Assembly (NCBI GenBank): GCA_020226215.1
Contig: CM035232.1
Span: 18,946,316 to 19,010,315, forward strand
From: Sindora glabra
Taxonomy: Eukaryota > Streptophyta > Magnoliopsida > Fabales > Fabaceae
Length of the DNA stretch: 64,000 nucleotides
Direction of reading: 5' to 3'
Both the position numbers and the translations under genes were made by a program. The notes under the pieces are model-generated. The model was not told the origin of the DNA and ran no database searches. It saw nothing but the letters and a program-made list of their open reading frames with translations. Below, piece by piece: positions 38,690-52,060 of the stretch. Positions within the stretch are counted from its first letter, which is position 1, and each line of letters starts with the position of its first letter.

Positions 38690-39240
38690 AATAGGGTTAA
38701 AAGGGAAAAAATGTGGAAGTTTGAAGCACAAATGACACCATTAGTGATTTGGTTTACGAAGTATAGAGTACTTATGGTGGTTGATTAATTTTTTGCTATA
38801 AGATCACAATATTTAGTTGAAAAGTCCTTACATATCAACTTTCAAGCGGTTATTTCCATTGAAAATCCTTCAATGTCAAAGCAAGTAAATGAAAGAGAAA
38901 GTGATAGTAGTAAGAAAGTTTTAAAAGAGCAAAATGTATACCTAGCCGATTTATATAAAGAAGGATTAGAAGGTTTTAAATTAGGGTCAAAACAATCTTC
39001 CCACATGTTGGAAGATTCTAGATAAGGGTAGATTAATGATTTTACTAACCAATCACTAGTTGAAGTACATGTTGCATTGTAACTAAATGATATGGTTGGT
39101 CTTATATGCTTATGAGGACAATAGTCATTCAACATGCTTAATTGGCTAACTACACATGAGTTGTCTTTAGGTTGTTCCTTAATAATGGGCTAGTCTTTCA
39201 AGTTATCCCAATTATCGATGTTCATCACCTCATAAATATA
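38690..39240 (-). mobile_element. Probable gypsy 5' LTR end with TATA and decayed primer-binding site
   Basis: On the minus strand a TATA motif (TATATAAA, 38957-38950) lies about 210 bp upstream of AATGGTGTCATTTGTGC (38742-38726). The latter differs from the common gypsy primer-site phrase TGGCGCCGTTTGTG mainly by C-to-T and G-to-A changes, as expected after cytosine methylation decay. The gag remnant follows in the right orientation about 1.25 kb downstream. The outer LTR edge could not be fixed. Confidence 0.4.
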
Positions 39241-39837
39241 AGTTACATTGAGTTAGTTCATATATCATAAATTTTTAGCACTAGTTTCATCTATCATATA
39301 TTAATTATATGTTATTTTAGTTCGTATGTTTTTACAGAAGTTGATTGATTAAAAAAAATGCTAATAAAAGGACTAAATTAGTTAATTTATTAATAATGAG
39401 AGATGAAATTAATATAAGACACTTGTGAGGGACAAATTTAATATAAGCAAGATTAGTAAGGGATCAAAATAGAGTTTTACTTTATAATTTTTTTAAATAA
39501 ATCATAATAATTTTTTGCATGGAGTAAAATTGTATGTGTTTTTATATTATATTTTAATTATTATATAATTAGTATCCCATTGGTGTATTTTTATTTATGA
39601 AGTCAATTGGTAAATTAAAACTTTATATATAATATAGTGTATTATAATAATAAAGAAGCAAACTAGCTTTTATAATATGGTTTGACACTCTTTAACTCAA
39701 AGATTCAGGCTTATTGCTTTAACTACTAGTGATAGTAAGGTTTGACACTTTTTACTACAATAGGTTTGGCTTTTAACTTGGATATTTAAGTTTGATTATT
39801 GCTTTAACTACTAATGATGCTAAGGTTTGAAACTCCT

Positions 39838-42800
39838 CACTACTATAAATTTGTCCTTTAATGTTAACCCATTTATGTCAGTTTAAATAAAAATTGGCAT
39901 CTATAATGTCATGATAATATTTTTGAAAAATAAGTGTAACTTATCTTGTATAACTTATTACATTGGTTCAAATATAAATTTAACATTATGAAAATTTATT
40001 TTCCAATAGAAGATGAAAGGTCTAATGTAAAAAAACTTAAAATAATGGTTACATAATAAATTGATATCTAAAGGTAATCTATAACTAATTAATGTTTGTT
40101 ATTGGAAATTGCAAGTATGTTTTAGATGTTGATTGTACTTGAAAACAGACATTTGAAAATTATCTATAACTAATTAATGTTTATATTTATTATGTTACTA
40201 AAAATTGTAAAGATTATTTATATTTCAATGTTTACTCATTTAAAATGTGCAATGTCATTCACAAGATGAATACTTACAATGTTAATTTTTTAATTAAAAA
40301 CTAATTTAAAATATTTTATATTGTATATAAATTCTATCTAGAGTCCCTTTTATCTTTTACTTTATTTTTTCATTTAGGTTTTTACTCTATAATTTCTCTT
40401 TTCCTATTTTATTTAGGTGGCATAAAAGGATAATGCATAATTAATGCTACTCAATGATTAACAATTAAGATGTAAGTTACTACTCCTAAGTTATCATCTT
40501 CTCTCGATCATAATTTATGTCAAGTTACCATTATAAAATACATAAAAATGATCTTGTTTCTTTTCTATATTGCAAACTCAAAGTAAAGGACTAGGGATAA
40601 AATATTATTGCCATAGAATTGAAAGTAAAAGAGTAAGGATAAAATATTCTTTAAGGATGCCATGAACACCATTGCTATCACTTTTCTTTAAAATTATGAG
40701 ATCAGAACTCTTGCCTCTATAAAAAATATTTTTACCTTCTACTGTGAAAACAATCATTATCATTTTTCTTCAAAATAGTCATTGTAATAAATATTATGTC
40801 TCCCTAAGTGTCAATGAGAATTTTTTTTTAAGTAAGCAGTGTAGTATCGATAAGTGAAATTTCAAAATAAGAATATACTACAAAATTTATAAAAAGTTTT
40901 TTTTAATAGTGATTATATTATAAAATTATTAATTTTAATTTAGGATTATATGGTGATTCAATTGCGAGTTATATTGATAATTTAATATAGTTTTTGTTTA
41001 GGCCATTGTTAAAAGAATGCTAAAATGTAGAAATTACATATAAAAAAATTTGCTAAACAATATCAATTATTTTTAAAAACTGACATCCAAAATACACATA
41101 ACATTATTTAACATGTAATAAATGCTTTTTTATACCACAATAATTTTTTATCACAACCAACATCTAAAGGTACACATAGCAAATATGTAATAAATATTTA
41201 TTAATGTGTAAAAATAGTAAGTATTTACCAAATGTTATGTTTAGGTCAAAATGAATGAATGACATTTATAAAGTAGTGCAAATGAATGAAACTAAAAATA
41301 GGTAAATAAATGGTATTTATAAAGAATTCTAAATAAATGGAATTAAAGACAATTACATGAATGACTTTTATGAAGAAACTTACAACATCAATTTTTTATA
41401 GCGATAATTGTGTAAATTCATTTCAATCAACATGATAATTCATTAATAGAAACTTATAACATTGGTTTTTTTTTATAACTATAATGTAAGTCTATTTCAA
41501 TCATCGTAACAAATTGTTAATAATTTATATGTCATTTTAAGTCATTGCAACTATACATATCATCAAACTTATGATATCTATTTTAAATTATTAATCAATA
41601 TCTAATTATTTTGCCCTTGGCTTATTAATATAGTTCTTCCCTGCCAACAAATCAGTGATCTTTCAAGACAATTCTCCTTCTATAAAAAATAAGGCCTTTA
41701 AGTTGGAAGTATAGATTTTGTTATTTAGCATTACCATGATTATTTGGAAGATTAAGGGAACTTTCAAAATTTCTTGGAAGGATTTAAACTTATACCTTGA
41801 AAGGAACCCTAAGAGATTCCTAGATTTTTTTAATGGCTGAAGTAATGTTAATATACAATTTACACATTTCATTTAAAAAATGTTCTCTGTTAATGGATTC
41901 CAAAAATTAGTGTTTTTAAAAGGTTTTGAAATCGATTAAAATTGCTTTCAAGAATTTATATTCATTTTGGCCCTAAACATAGAAATTCTACAAAGTATTT
42001 GGAAGGATCAGGACTTCAAGAAAGAATCCTTCCAAATTCTTTGTAAAATGCTTATGTTTATGTCTAAAGAGCGGACACAAGTCCTTGAAAGGAACTTAGG
42101 AAGATTCTAGTTTCTTCTTAATATTGAATACCATGATACACACTTTTTATCACTCAATATTAAAAGTCATTCTTATAGTCATAAGCATTGCATTAACTCA
42201 CGATTATTTGTTGCACTTAAATAGATGGTCACTAACATTTTTAGTTATGCAGCATTGATGGCATATGTTGTTTTCATATTCCACTTGATCCTTATGCTCG
42301 ATTACTTCATTTTTTATGAGCCTCTAACACTCCCTTCGTTTCAATGCAAGAATCATCATGCTTTTTACTCTATGTATTATGTTAAACTTTGATACACATA
42401 AAGTAAATAGCATAATCATAGCAAATGAAATAATTGAGCATTTTAATTCCACATTAGTTTTATTATACGACTAATATGGAAAAATAAATTTATAATTATG
42501 CTTAAAATACCAATTTTGGTTTAAAATTACCGTGATACTTAAATGACGTCATTTATCTTTCCTTAAACCTCATGACAACAAAAGCAAAAGTTGAAATTGG
42601 AAACATGTCCTAGATGTCAAATTGCAAATATATTACAAAGAGTACCCCATAGAATGATTAACTAATTAATTTTCTTTTAAGTAAAAAGCTTGTTACAATT
42701 TTTTCACATAGAATATTACTTTTACTTGAGTTCAACCATTTATTCACTTTTGTTAGTGTTTTCATCTTAACATTAAATTATACAATTGTCTCATTTCTTT

Positions 42801-43763
42801 TCTAAAACTAATTAACAACATCCATTTTATTGTGTATCATGTTACTTTGTTTGGATTCCTTGTTTCTAATTTTACTAATTAGGGTTTTGATTAATATGGA
42901 TTTCTTGAAGATTATGCAATGGATTTTTTCCTTACAAAAGAAAATTAATAGGTATTTCTATATAAAGGGTTAAAATGATATGAGCAATTCAAACAACTCA
43001 TGATACCGCCAAAATTTAATTGCACAAGCCAAATAATAAATTTCTCTTTAATAGAAGTATATTGTATTTACATCTCACCTGCAACATCAATTCTAATGTC
43101 TTTGTACCCTTATTTTTTCATAATGGGATTTACAAGTATTTTTGTTAATGGTTATGTTATTAGAAAATAATGTAAATTCCTTCTTAACATTTAAAGTTAT
43201 TATTTTTAGTTTTTGCAACATCTATGTTATATGTCTTTTACTATTCGAACTTAAATGGATTTATCATTCTTCATCTTTTTTTGATTTATTGTATTTAGAA
43301 TATTAATTTTGACCATTAAGACATTGAAATAGAGCTTGAATATTATGGTTATTGCTTGCATAGTAATATAAGTTATTGGATTATATAATTATGTTTAAAT
43401 ACTATTTTAGGAGCAATGAAGTTTAAGAGAATTTTTAAGAATTTTTTTAAACTAATAGTAATATAAGGTATTTTATAAATTCATTGTCCTATTACACATT
43501 CAACGTTAGTTATAGAAAATTAATTATCAACATCAGTTACTACATAAAAAAATTGGTGTTGTATTTCAATTATTGAACAATATTTTACAACTAATCACAT
43601 TGATTTTTTTATAAAGCAACCAACGTTATTGTTGATATTCAACATTGGTTTTATAATCAACATTGAATATATTAGATATACAATGATGCCCGTATATATG
43701 TCAAATGATAACTGATGTAAAATATGTTAAATAATTACATTAAATAAGTTTTCTATAGTAGTG
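39838..43763. mobile_element. CACTA (En/Spm) superfamily non-autonomous element, 3.9 kb
   Basis: The left end is CACTACTATAAATTTG; the right end in reverse complement is CACTACTATAGAAAAC. The 10-bp terminal repeats are identical and are followed by a shared TTTAATGT. A 3-bp target duplication CCT flanks it (39835-39837 and 43764-43766), as the superfamily requires. Subterminal motifs of ACATTGGTT/AACATTGG type recur near both ends (for example 39962, 41459, 43640). No transposase or TNP-like frame of useful size exists inside, so it would depend on an autonomous partner. It contains a long foldback at 41935-42100. Intergenic, with no gene disrupted. Confidence 0.8.
41935..42100. repeat. Foldback (hairpin) inside the CACTA element
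   Basis: TACAAAGTATTTGGAAGGAT (41989-42008) pairs with ATCCTTCCAAATTCTTTGTA (42026-42045) with one mismatch over 20 bp and a 17-nt loop. The pairing continues outward with more mismatches (TAAACATA against TATGTTTA, and CTTTCAAGAA against the TCCTTGAAAG side), giving arms of roughly 75 nt. A partial direct copy of the right arm lies at 41795-41830 (CCTTGAAAGGAAC). Confidence 0.7.
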
Positions 43764-44159
43764 CCTAAACAATATAGGACTCACTTTTTGGATGGTAATT
43801 ATGACATTTTGTAGCAAGGGAATACTTTTATACTAATACTTAAGGAGATTTGTTAACATGGGTGTCCCTACTAATTTCTTCTTTTGTAACAAAAAAAAGT
43901 TCATTATGTACTTTTATAATGCATTAATACTTAATATTTTTTTGATACCTTTTCTACTATTATAGCTTAAACTCAAATTTGAATATTACATATGTATATT
44001 TAGTGGCTTGCCACTTTTTCCCCCTTTCTCTTTTTTCTGACAAGGGTCCCAATACATTAAAAATAAAGGTAAAGAAGAAGATAGCTACCAAGATGGAAGT
44101 TCTATTTCTTGGTAAATAAGAAAAAGGTGAGTTATTTAATTGGCTATTCATTATCTAGC

Positions 44160-44740
44160 AAATTAGAGAAAATACAACTTCTTGGAAAGTTATACTTTCT
44201 ACAAAAAATGAAAAGTTATTTACTCACCTCCCCATAAGTAAGTTCTACTTCATGTGTTATTTATGAATATAACGATAAAATTATCCTTATTAAATTTAAT
44301 TAATAACAACTAAAATTTATTAATTTATGTTATGATAATATTGATGATATAATAATCATTTTATTAACACTTCCTATAATATTCAAAATTGAATCAATGA
44401 AAATATAGTAATTATTTTATTAACACTTTCCCATAAGTAAGTTTTACTTCTTGTATTATTTATGGACATAATAATAAAATTATCTTTACTAAATTTAATT
44501 AATAACAACTAAAATTTATTAATTTGTATTATAAAAATATTAAGAATATAGTGATTATTTTATGAACACTTTTTATAATATTCAAAGTCGAATCAATCAA
44601 AATATAAGAAATTACTTTCTGAAAAGTGTTATTTCCTATTATCACTAAATAATTTTACATACTTCCTAAAAAATTTATATAATAAATTATTTTTTAAAAA
44701 AATTAATTTTTTATAAGAAGTTATTTTCTGCACGAGTCAA
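44160..44740. repeat. Dispersed repeat family, two direct copies (reverse of 16905-17790)
   Basis: Copies at about 44225-44375 and 44425-44570 share CATAAGTAAGTTCTACTTC or CATAAGTAAGTTTTACTTC, then AAATTTAATTAATAACAACT, AAAATTTATTAATTT and TTTTATTAACACTT/TTTATGAACACTT. The unit is about 195 bp. The same unit occurs in the opposite orientation at 16905-17790. No coding frame. Confidence 0.65.
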
Positions 44741-46440
44741 ATGGCCTCCAAGTAATAGTATTATTTCATAGTAATTAACCCCTGCATGTACGGAGAGCTA
44801 AGTCCTGAAAACTGGGGTCATGCATTGACGTGTGGTGCCAGTATCCTTAATTTGCACATTTCAAGCTTCTTATTATTCACGGAGTCTATAATGTATATAG
44901 ATATTCTTAAACAGCAATAACTCATCACAAATACACAATATGATTGGTTTTTGGTTAAAAAAAAATACGAAAAATAATCAGCTTGATCAAATGAATACAA
45001 TATTGATCTTACCCACCCTCAAGAGAAATCAGGGGACAGAAAAAAAGGTCAAATTGTTTAATTAGTGGTTTTTGGTTCATTAGGTGATCTATAAATCTAT
45101 GGAGATTGAAAAGGAGCTATGAGTTTGGTTACCAAATGTCCTCCTCGAAAGGTATATATGACAGATTAGTAATTGCAGATGAGTAGATGATGTGATTAGG
45201 TATGGCACTCCATCCACTCACATTCAACCATTATTACTACTTACATGATGTAATATAATAATTAATATATATAGGTCCCTTCACATACAAGCCTGTATGT
45301 AGTCAAAAACACTTAGAAATGGAGTAAAGCAGTGTACCCATCATAAACCTATATAAGCAACATGACCTAATTAATAGTCACCCGTAAGATCAAATACGCG
45401 TGGGCATGGGGATATTTACACCGACATGTGGGAATTGCTAATCTTCAACACTAGTTTTAACTGTACCAATTGACCAATTCCTGGTTATGCCGGCATTAAT
45501 TTGATTGAATCATTACTGTATATAAAAGCAATTGCCTTCCCCAACATTTTTTTTTCTTACATTCAGAATTTAATCCCTAATTTATATATATAAATTTAAC
45601 CATTCCTTATTATTAAAAAAAAGTGTTATCTTCTTTTTTACATGTATCACTCTAATCAAAAATTATTTTTTCTCTCTAAAATATTAAGCTCTCCTCTATT
45701 TTTATTTTATTTTTTTATTCTATTCCTTATATTAAAATTATTAATACCAATTATAACACTTATCTACCAAATGATAGCATTTTCATTCATTGTAATACTA
45801 AAATTTTTAATACTATTTTCAATTGACAAGTAAAATATTTTAATATTATGGTTGAGTGATCTTAAAATTTGGGGAGTGTTTTACTTACTTTTCAAATTAC
45901 AAGCAGAAATAGTATTGAAATTTTCAATAGGTAGGCTTAGGAATATTTCCCTTCCAAACAAAGAATTATCTATTTAAAATTATATGTGATTATTACTAAA
46001 TAGATCTTAAACTAAAAATTGTATTAGATTTAATTTTTAAATTTTTTTAATACCTGTATTCTAAATTCAAATTTCTTAAACTAAAAATTGTATTAGATTG
46101 AATTTTATCTTAATAACTTAGGAAGATTTACATTTCAAATTATTAACATAAATATAAAGCGCACAATTGTATTTAATAAATTAAATAAAAATTAATTCAA
46201 TATGCATATGAAAAAAATCTAGTATTAATTTTAGTTTCTTTGCATTAATCATTGATTACAAGAAAATAATATTAAAAATTTAATACTTTCCTGTAAGAAA
46301 ATTCATCTTTTGCATAGTTTTATGACTAGTAAAATAATCTCATATTTTAATAATTTATTACACATTAATTATCAATCAATTACTATAGAAAGACAAAAAA
46401 ACTACGTTTCCTCCACCAATTAAGGTGGCATCGTACATGA
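44741..46440. other. Gene-free; moderately complex patch 44760-45560
   Basis: 44760-45560 has higher sequence complexity than its surroundings, including an ACCTATATAAGCAAC TATA-like phrase near 45347, but no supportable open frame or RNA gene follows. The remainder is AT-rich simple sequence with a fragment (45550-45620) of the repeat at 24341-24766. Confidence 0.4.
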
Positions 46441-46464
46441 CACGTCAGCTTTCGAATTTAGCCT

Positions 46465-47015
46465 AGTGGTACTAAAGCTTTAAAAATGGTTTGAATTGGA
46501 AAAATCGTAAATCAGCTGTGTGGCCGATTCCTCTTAAAATTGATTTTAAAAGATTCGACTAAAAATTAATGAATTGATCATATCTCGCAAACTAATTATA
46601 ATTTATATAATTTAATTGGTTGAATTTTTTTAAAAGAATTACTATATTTTATAAAAAATAATATAATTTTTATTTAATATTATATACATATTTAAAGTTT
46701 GATATTCTAAGTAATAAAAAATCATTTTATCTTTATAAATGAAAGTTAAAGAACAATAAAATTGAGTTAATATTAATCTTTAATGATCATTTAAATCATG
46801 AACTTATATAATTAAAGATATATTTAATAATATTTGAAACATTTGTTATATTATATATATAAGTTTAATTTTATGAAAATTTAATTATTTTCAATTGTTA
46901 TAAATTAAAAATTTTAATTTATATTATAATTTTATTTGAACACTGGGATGATTCCGATTGAATCATTAAACTTTAAGTACGTAGCTCCAACCTTTGGCAC
47001 AAATTAATTTTTAAA
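46465..47015. mobile_element. Candidate dispersed element with weak inverted ends
   Basis: The left end reads TAGTGGTACTAAAGCTTTAA with AAAATGGTTTGAATTGG. The right end, reverse complemented, reads TTTAAAGCAATGTTTTAAAA. Inside lies GGCCGATTCCTCTTAAAATT near the left and GATTCCGATTGAATCATT near the right, a phrase pattern I recognise from dispersed plant repeats. No target duplication was found, so this is tentative. Confidence 0.3.
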
Positions 47016-50000
47016 ACATTGCTTTAAACAAAGAACCATTCCACATTTTCGTCCCTCCGTCTGTTGGCCTGCCTTATACATGAATACACGATGAAAGCTG
47101 CTGAAGTGAAATGGAACTGTATGCTCCATCATACGTCGTTAGCTCCAAGCTGAAATTGGACGTGCCGACGACTTATTCGAATGGCCTACTTTAATGAAAA
47201 TTTGCTTTAAAAGACAAAAGAAAGAGCACGTCTTGATTTACTGATAAATAAAACCAATCATTCAATGTGGTGCTTTATATTTGTAAGCAGAAAATAACGA
47301 TCATTCTATTTAAATTAAATTTTGGCGTCAGGATAGGATTATGATTATTTTTCCAAACAAGTATTTGGAATTATAATTACAAATATAGATATATGTATTT
47401 AAGAAAAATGTAATGCGAATATTTTAAAAGAGATCTACGAATCATGACTAGGCTGTTGAGTTATAACCAAAAACCTTCATAAATAATAATAATATAAGAG
47501 ATATCTGTTCATTTGTAATATTTTCTCCTAAATTTTAAACATTTTTTACATTAAATTATTCATATGTTTTATTGAATTGCTCTATTAGGCTGATAATTGT
47601 GTGTTTGGATATGGAATATTATTCCCAATAACACATCAATGGCATCACAGCCATTATATAGCAAAATGGTAAATTCTTTTAATTTGTGTTTTTTTTAATT
47701 CCCTTACTGATTTGTGATAATTATGGGAGAAAATTTTGTATATAGAATAATATATATACTCCCTCAAAAATTTGATTACTTTATATACTTAATATATTTA
47801 CAAAATAATTCTTTATGTCATTTAAGTAAAAACAACCCAATCTAAGTTAAATAATATAATCTACCCTCCATAAATAAATTAATAATTTTGATTAAATAAT
47901 ATCTTTGGCAAGTTTTGATTTGAGATTAATATGATCAGTTGATAATTTGCTAAATTTATAAGATAACATATTAATATATATATAGGTCTCACTTATTATA
48001 TAAACTAATAATCTCGTTATACATCAAAATGATATGGATACATAATTCAATTAAGATGCTTTCCTAAAATATTACTCCAACATTGCTTGTTTCCTCTTAA
48101 AATTAATGTGTTCGTGCACCTTATTTCTACCTTTCCTTAGTGCATTGAGAAGCTCTGCCTAAAGTTGTATTTTAAGAGAAAACTTTGACATGAGAAGTGT
48201 TATATTTATTTTTGAGCACTAGAATTGAAATATGAAATTAAATTTTGAATGTAAATCATTAGCTATTATTAAATATAAATTAACAAAGCAAATTTATAAA
48301 GCTCAATTTAATAAATATAAAAGATTCTAAATTAAATTTCAATTTTCATTTTTAGTATCTATAAGATTTTTATTACTTTTATCATTTGTGGTAATATGTG
48401 TTTTTCTTACTAGTTAAATACATGATTTTTCTTGACTTAATATTTATGAAGTATATTAAGTAAGTATACATTGAATGAGTTTTAGTTTATCTTAGTTTAT
48501 CGTAAAAATGAATAGTTTCTCGACTAACAACACTAATTACATTCATGAACTTTTTTTTATTAAATCATAAAAAAACTGTTTTGATTAAATAAATACATAG
48601 AAATGATAGTTCGGTACTTAGGTAATACAAAGTTCAATATTTAAAAAAAATTAAAGAATATCTTGATAAATTAATGTTTTTATTAATTAAGGAATAAATC
48701 AATAAATTATCAATTTATCAATTAAATAATATCTTCATTAATTAATAGTTTTTGGTAATTCGATTAATAAATAAATTGTCATGATCCCAAAATTACTAAT
48801 TTATCGAGGCTTTAATATATCTCAAGGTAAAAGTTATAAATTTCCAACTCTTAAATCCTAACCCCAATCCCACAGAAGGCCTTTTTTTTTTTAAAAAAAA
48901 GATAGATTTATAGTTGCTATAATACACAATTTTACATTGTAAAAAAGTTTTTTCGTATATGATTTTTGGTTTAAAAAATGAACAAGCTCAACATATATGT
49001 AAAATAGTGACTAATTTTTTTATAACTGGATGATAAGTTAATTTATGCGTCATCTTCTAGTAATAGATTTAATGTATTTTTTTCAATGTTAAAAGACATT
49101 TATCAAAGCTATAGGTATAGTAAAGTGAGTTGCAAAATGTGGCATACCTGTTATCTACAAATTTTTTTCAAAATTTCAATAAAAATAGATAAATAATGTA
49201 CAAAATATGAAAAAAATATTTATAATTTTAATAGAAGTTGCTGGATTTTGGTGGTTTATTTCGTTGTGGCCTTCTTTTAATAGGTGGTGGCATGTTTGTC
49301 GTGAACATAATATTTATCCCTCTTATAAAAATAATAATTATTATATCTTTTAAATTGTGATACTTTTTATTTTCTATTATAACAAGTGTCATTCTTATAA
49401 TTTATCATATGTTAATTTATTATTTTTAATGAAAATTTAATTTTTATTTCTCCTCCATTTGAAAGATAAATTATGAAATAAAAAATAATTTTCTTATATT
49501 TATTAATCATCAACAATAAGTGACAAATATAAAGTATTGATTGCTCCATTTATTTATCTTTCTAATATTAAATTAATTTATAATAAAAAATTTAAATTTG
49601 AATTTGAATCTCTATTTACCATTAAAATTCACAACTAGCTATTTATTTCATTTTTCATAAAAATCTTCTTAAGTTACATTGATGTTTTGTTTTTTTCCCT
49701 CTCTCTCCTCCTTTAATTATTTCAAAGCCATCATTTTATCTCAAATAAAAGTTTTCATTTTTATGTTCACAATTATATAATTACTTCATTTTTATAAAAA
49801 TTATTTTATCTTTATTAAAAACTTCCTAAATTATATTTAAGTTTTGTTTCTTTTCTTATTCCACCTTCAGTTACTTTAAAACAATTATTTTTTTAAATAA
49901 GAACTTTTATCTTTATTTTTAATATTTGTAAGTATTCTCTCTTTCTAATTTTGATTTTTTATAGTTACTTGATCAAAAGTTTTTGTTATATAAATTTCTT

Positions 50001-50990
50001 TCTATGATTTTTTTAAAAAATATATATTATTTATTATCCTTTTTTTGCCATGAGTGCTTTATTTTATTGGATTTATTTTTTTAAGAAAAATTTATATCTT
50101 AATTGGTTCTTATTAGTCTAATGAAATCTTGATATATAAAATTGTAAAAATATTTTTTTTATATAATTTTTTTTATTAGATTTTTTTGACTGTTTTACAT
50201 TATTTAATAGGAAAAATACAATTTTGGAGGAAATTATGGAAGGAGAAGAATTGCTAATGGACATATAGATTATCAATTATGAAATTTACAAATCTTAGTT
50301 GATAATACATATGAATAAATCATTTTTTATTGCTTTAAATTTGTATGAAAATATTGGGATTAATAAATGCATCATTTTCTATTTTGAAAATTAAAAATTA
50401 TTTTATCCCTATTTTTATCTAATTTTATTGAATTTTTTTATTTTTTATCTTTATTTAATTTGATTAAAAATCTTTTTATTCTTATCTTTATCTCATTTTA
50501 TATCCAATTTAAAATCTACAAACTTTTATCTATAGTACACTTTCTCTTTATTTTCATTTGATAAAATCACTTTTTGCTTCCATAAATAAATGAACAATTT
50601 AACTCACATTAATCTATTGAACGATATTTATCACTAAATATCTCAATAATTCATCTTCATTTAGTTGATTCTCACTATGATAATTATAAATTTATTTTTT
50701 ATTTCATAATCTAATTAATTATTTTTTATTATACTCTTAAATAATTATATTATTTTTCTCACCTTTTTTTGTCTTTTGTATCATTAATATATTTTTCTTA
50801 AACTTGGACTAAAGGGTAGATTAACTTTTCTTCTAAAAATTCAACACCCATAATTCCAAGAAAGGAATTTATTATAATACATTTTTTAGAAGATGCTAAA
50901 TATGAGGTAACCATTGATGTTTTTCGATTTCTTTTTTCCATGTGAATTAAAAAAGTATAAAATATTTGATGTTAAAATATTGAATTGTCA
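47016..50990. other. Gene-free AT-rich desert with a GC-richer island at 47020-47250
   Basis: The island 47020-47250 contains CGTCGTTAGCTCCAAGCTG and GACGTGCCGACGAC but no sustained frame. The rest is AT simple sequence. A CTCCCTCAAAAATTTGATTA phrase at 47760 recalls a MITE terminus, but no opposite end was seen. Confidence 0.45.
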
Positions 50991-50999
50991 ACATGTATG

Positions 51000-51750
51000 T
51001 CATAATTTATGAATTTTAATAAGTTATTTATAATATAAAATTATTACTTTCAAAAAATTATTTTATACTATAACGTAGTAATTACAAAATCTATTATATT
51101 GCCATTAAAAATATTTTTATCATAAATAAAGTTATTAAATATTAATATTAATAATAATAATTATCTTGAAAAATAATATTTAATTAATGTAATGTTTAAA
51201 TTCAAAATTAATTTTTTTAGTAAAATATATTCAACATCAATTACAAACTTAAATGTTGAACAAAATGAGTGAAAGGGTAATTTTTCTTAAATTTTTTAAT
51301 TTTTATTTTATTAAATATTTTCTCTTACAAATATCTTAAAGTCAAAGAGATGAGTTATTTTTTTTGGAGTTTTTGGCTATATAATAATTAATTTTTCATC
51401 TAATTCTCTTTATAAATAATTAATATATAATTATAATATTATATTACTAAAATATATTTATTCATAATATAAAATTATTAGTTTCAAAAGTTGTTTCATG
51501 CTGTAAGGCAGTAAATAAAAAATATATTGCCATTAAAAAATCTATTTTTATCATAAATCATGTTATTAAATATTAATATTGATAATAATTATATTAAAAA
51601 TAATATCTAATTAATGTGTATTTAAATTTAAAATTAATTAATTACTTAAATATTGAGTAAAATTAGTGAAGAAATAACTTTTTTTAAAGTTGTTACTATA
51701 TATTAATTAAATTTTTATCCAATCCTCTTTATATATGATTAATATATAAT
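51000..51750. repeat. Direct duplication of an AT-rich block
   Basis: Block A (about 51000-51430) and block B (about 51440-51750) share TAATATAAAATTATTA, ATATTGCCATTAAAAA, TTATTAAATATTAATATT, AATAATATTTAATTAATGT or AATAATATCTAATTAATGT, and CTCTTTATA with AATTAATATATAATTA. The copies are offset by 320-440 bp because of indels. No coding frame. Confidence 0.65.
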
Positions 51751-51764
51751 TATGCATGAGTTCA

Positions 51765-52060
51765 CACCTAGTTAGGATTATAATTTCTTACTTTTACTTT
51801 TATTATAATTATTTGTTTATTTCTTAATTTATAATGTTAAAATAAATAAACAATATTTTAACCAATTTTTAAATTTTACCTTAATAATATTAAATATATG
51901 CTTACTTTTTATTTATATTTTTGCTTTTCACAATTTATTTTAATGTTATAAATGAATAGAAGATGATAATTATAACAAAACTAAAAATAAAGAATATTAG
52001 TTATATTAATGAAAAAAATTAATAACTTATGATTTTATAAATAATAATAAATAAATAAAA
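51765..52060. repeat. Dispersed repeat related to the intron-11 MITE
   Basis: Shares with 4930-5070 the ordered phrases AATGTTAAAATAAAT, AATATTAAATATATGCT (AATATCAAATATATGCT in the intron copy), TTTGCTTTTCACAATTTATT (TTTCTTTTCACCATTTATT) and GATAATTATAA. It is in the same orientation as the intron copy. The ends are too decayed to define inverted repeats here. Confidence 0.55.
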
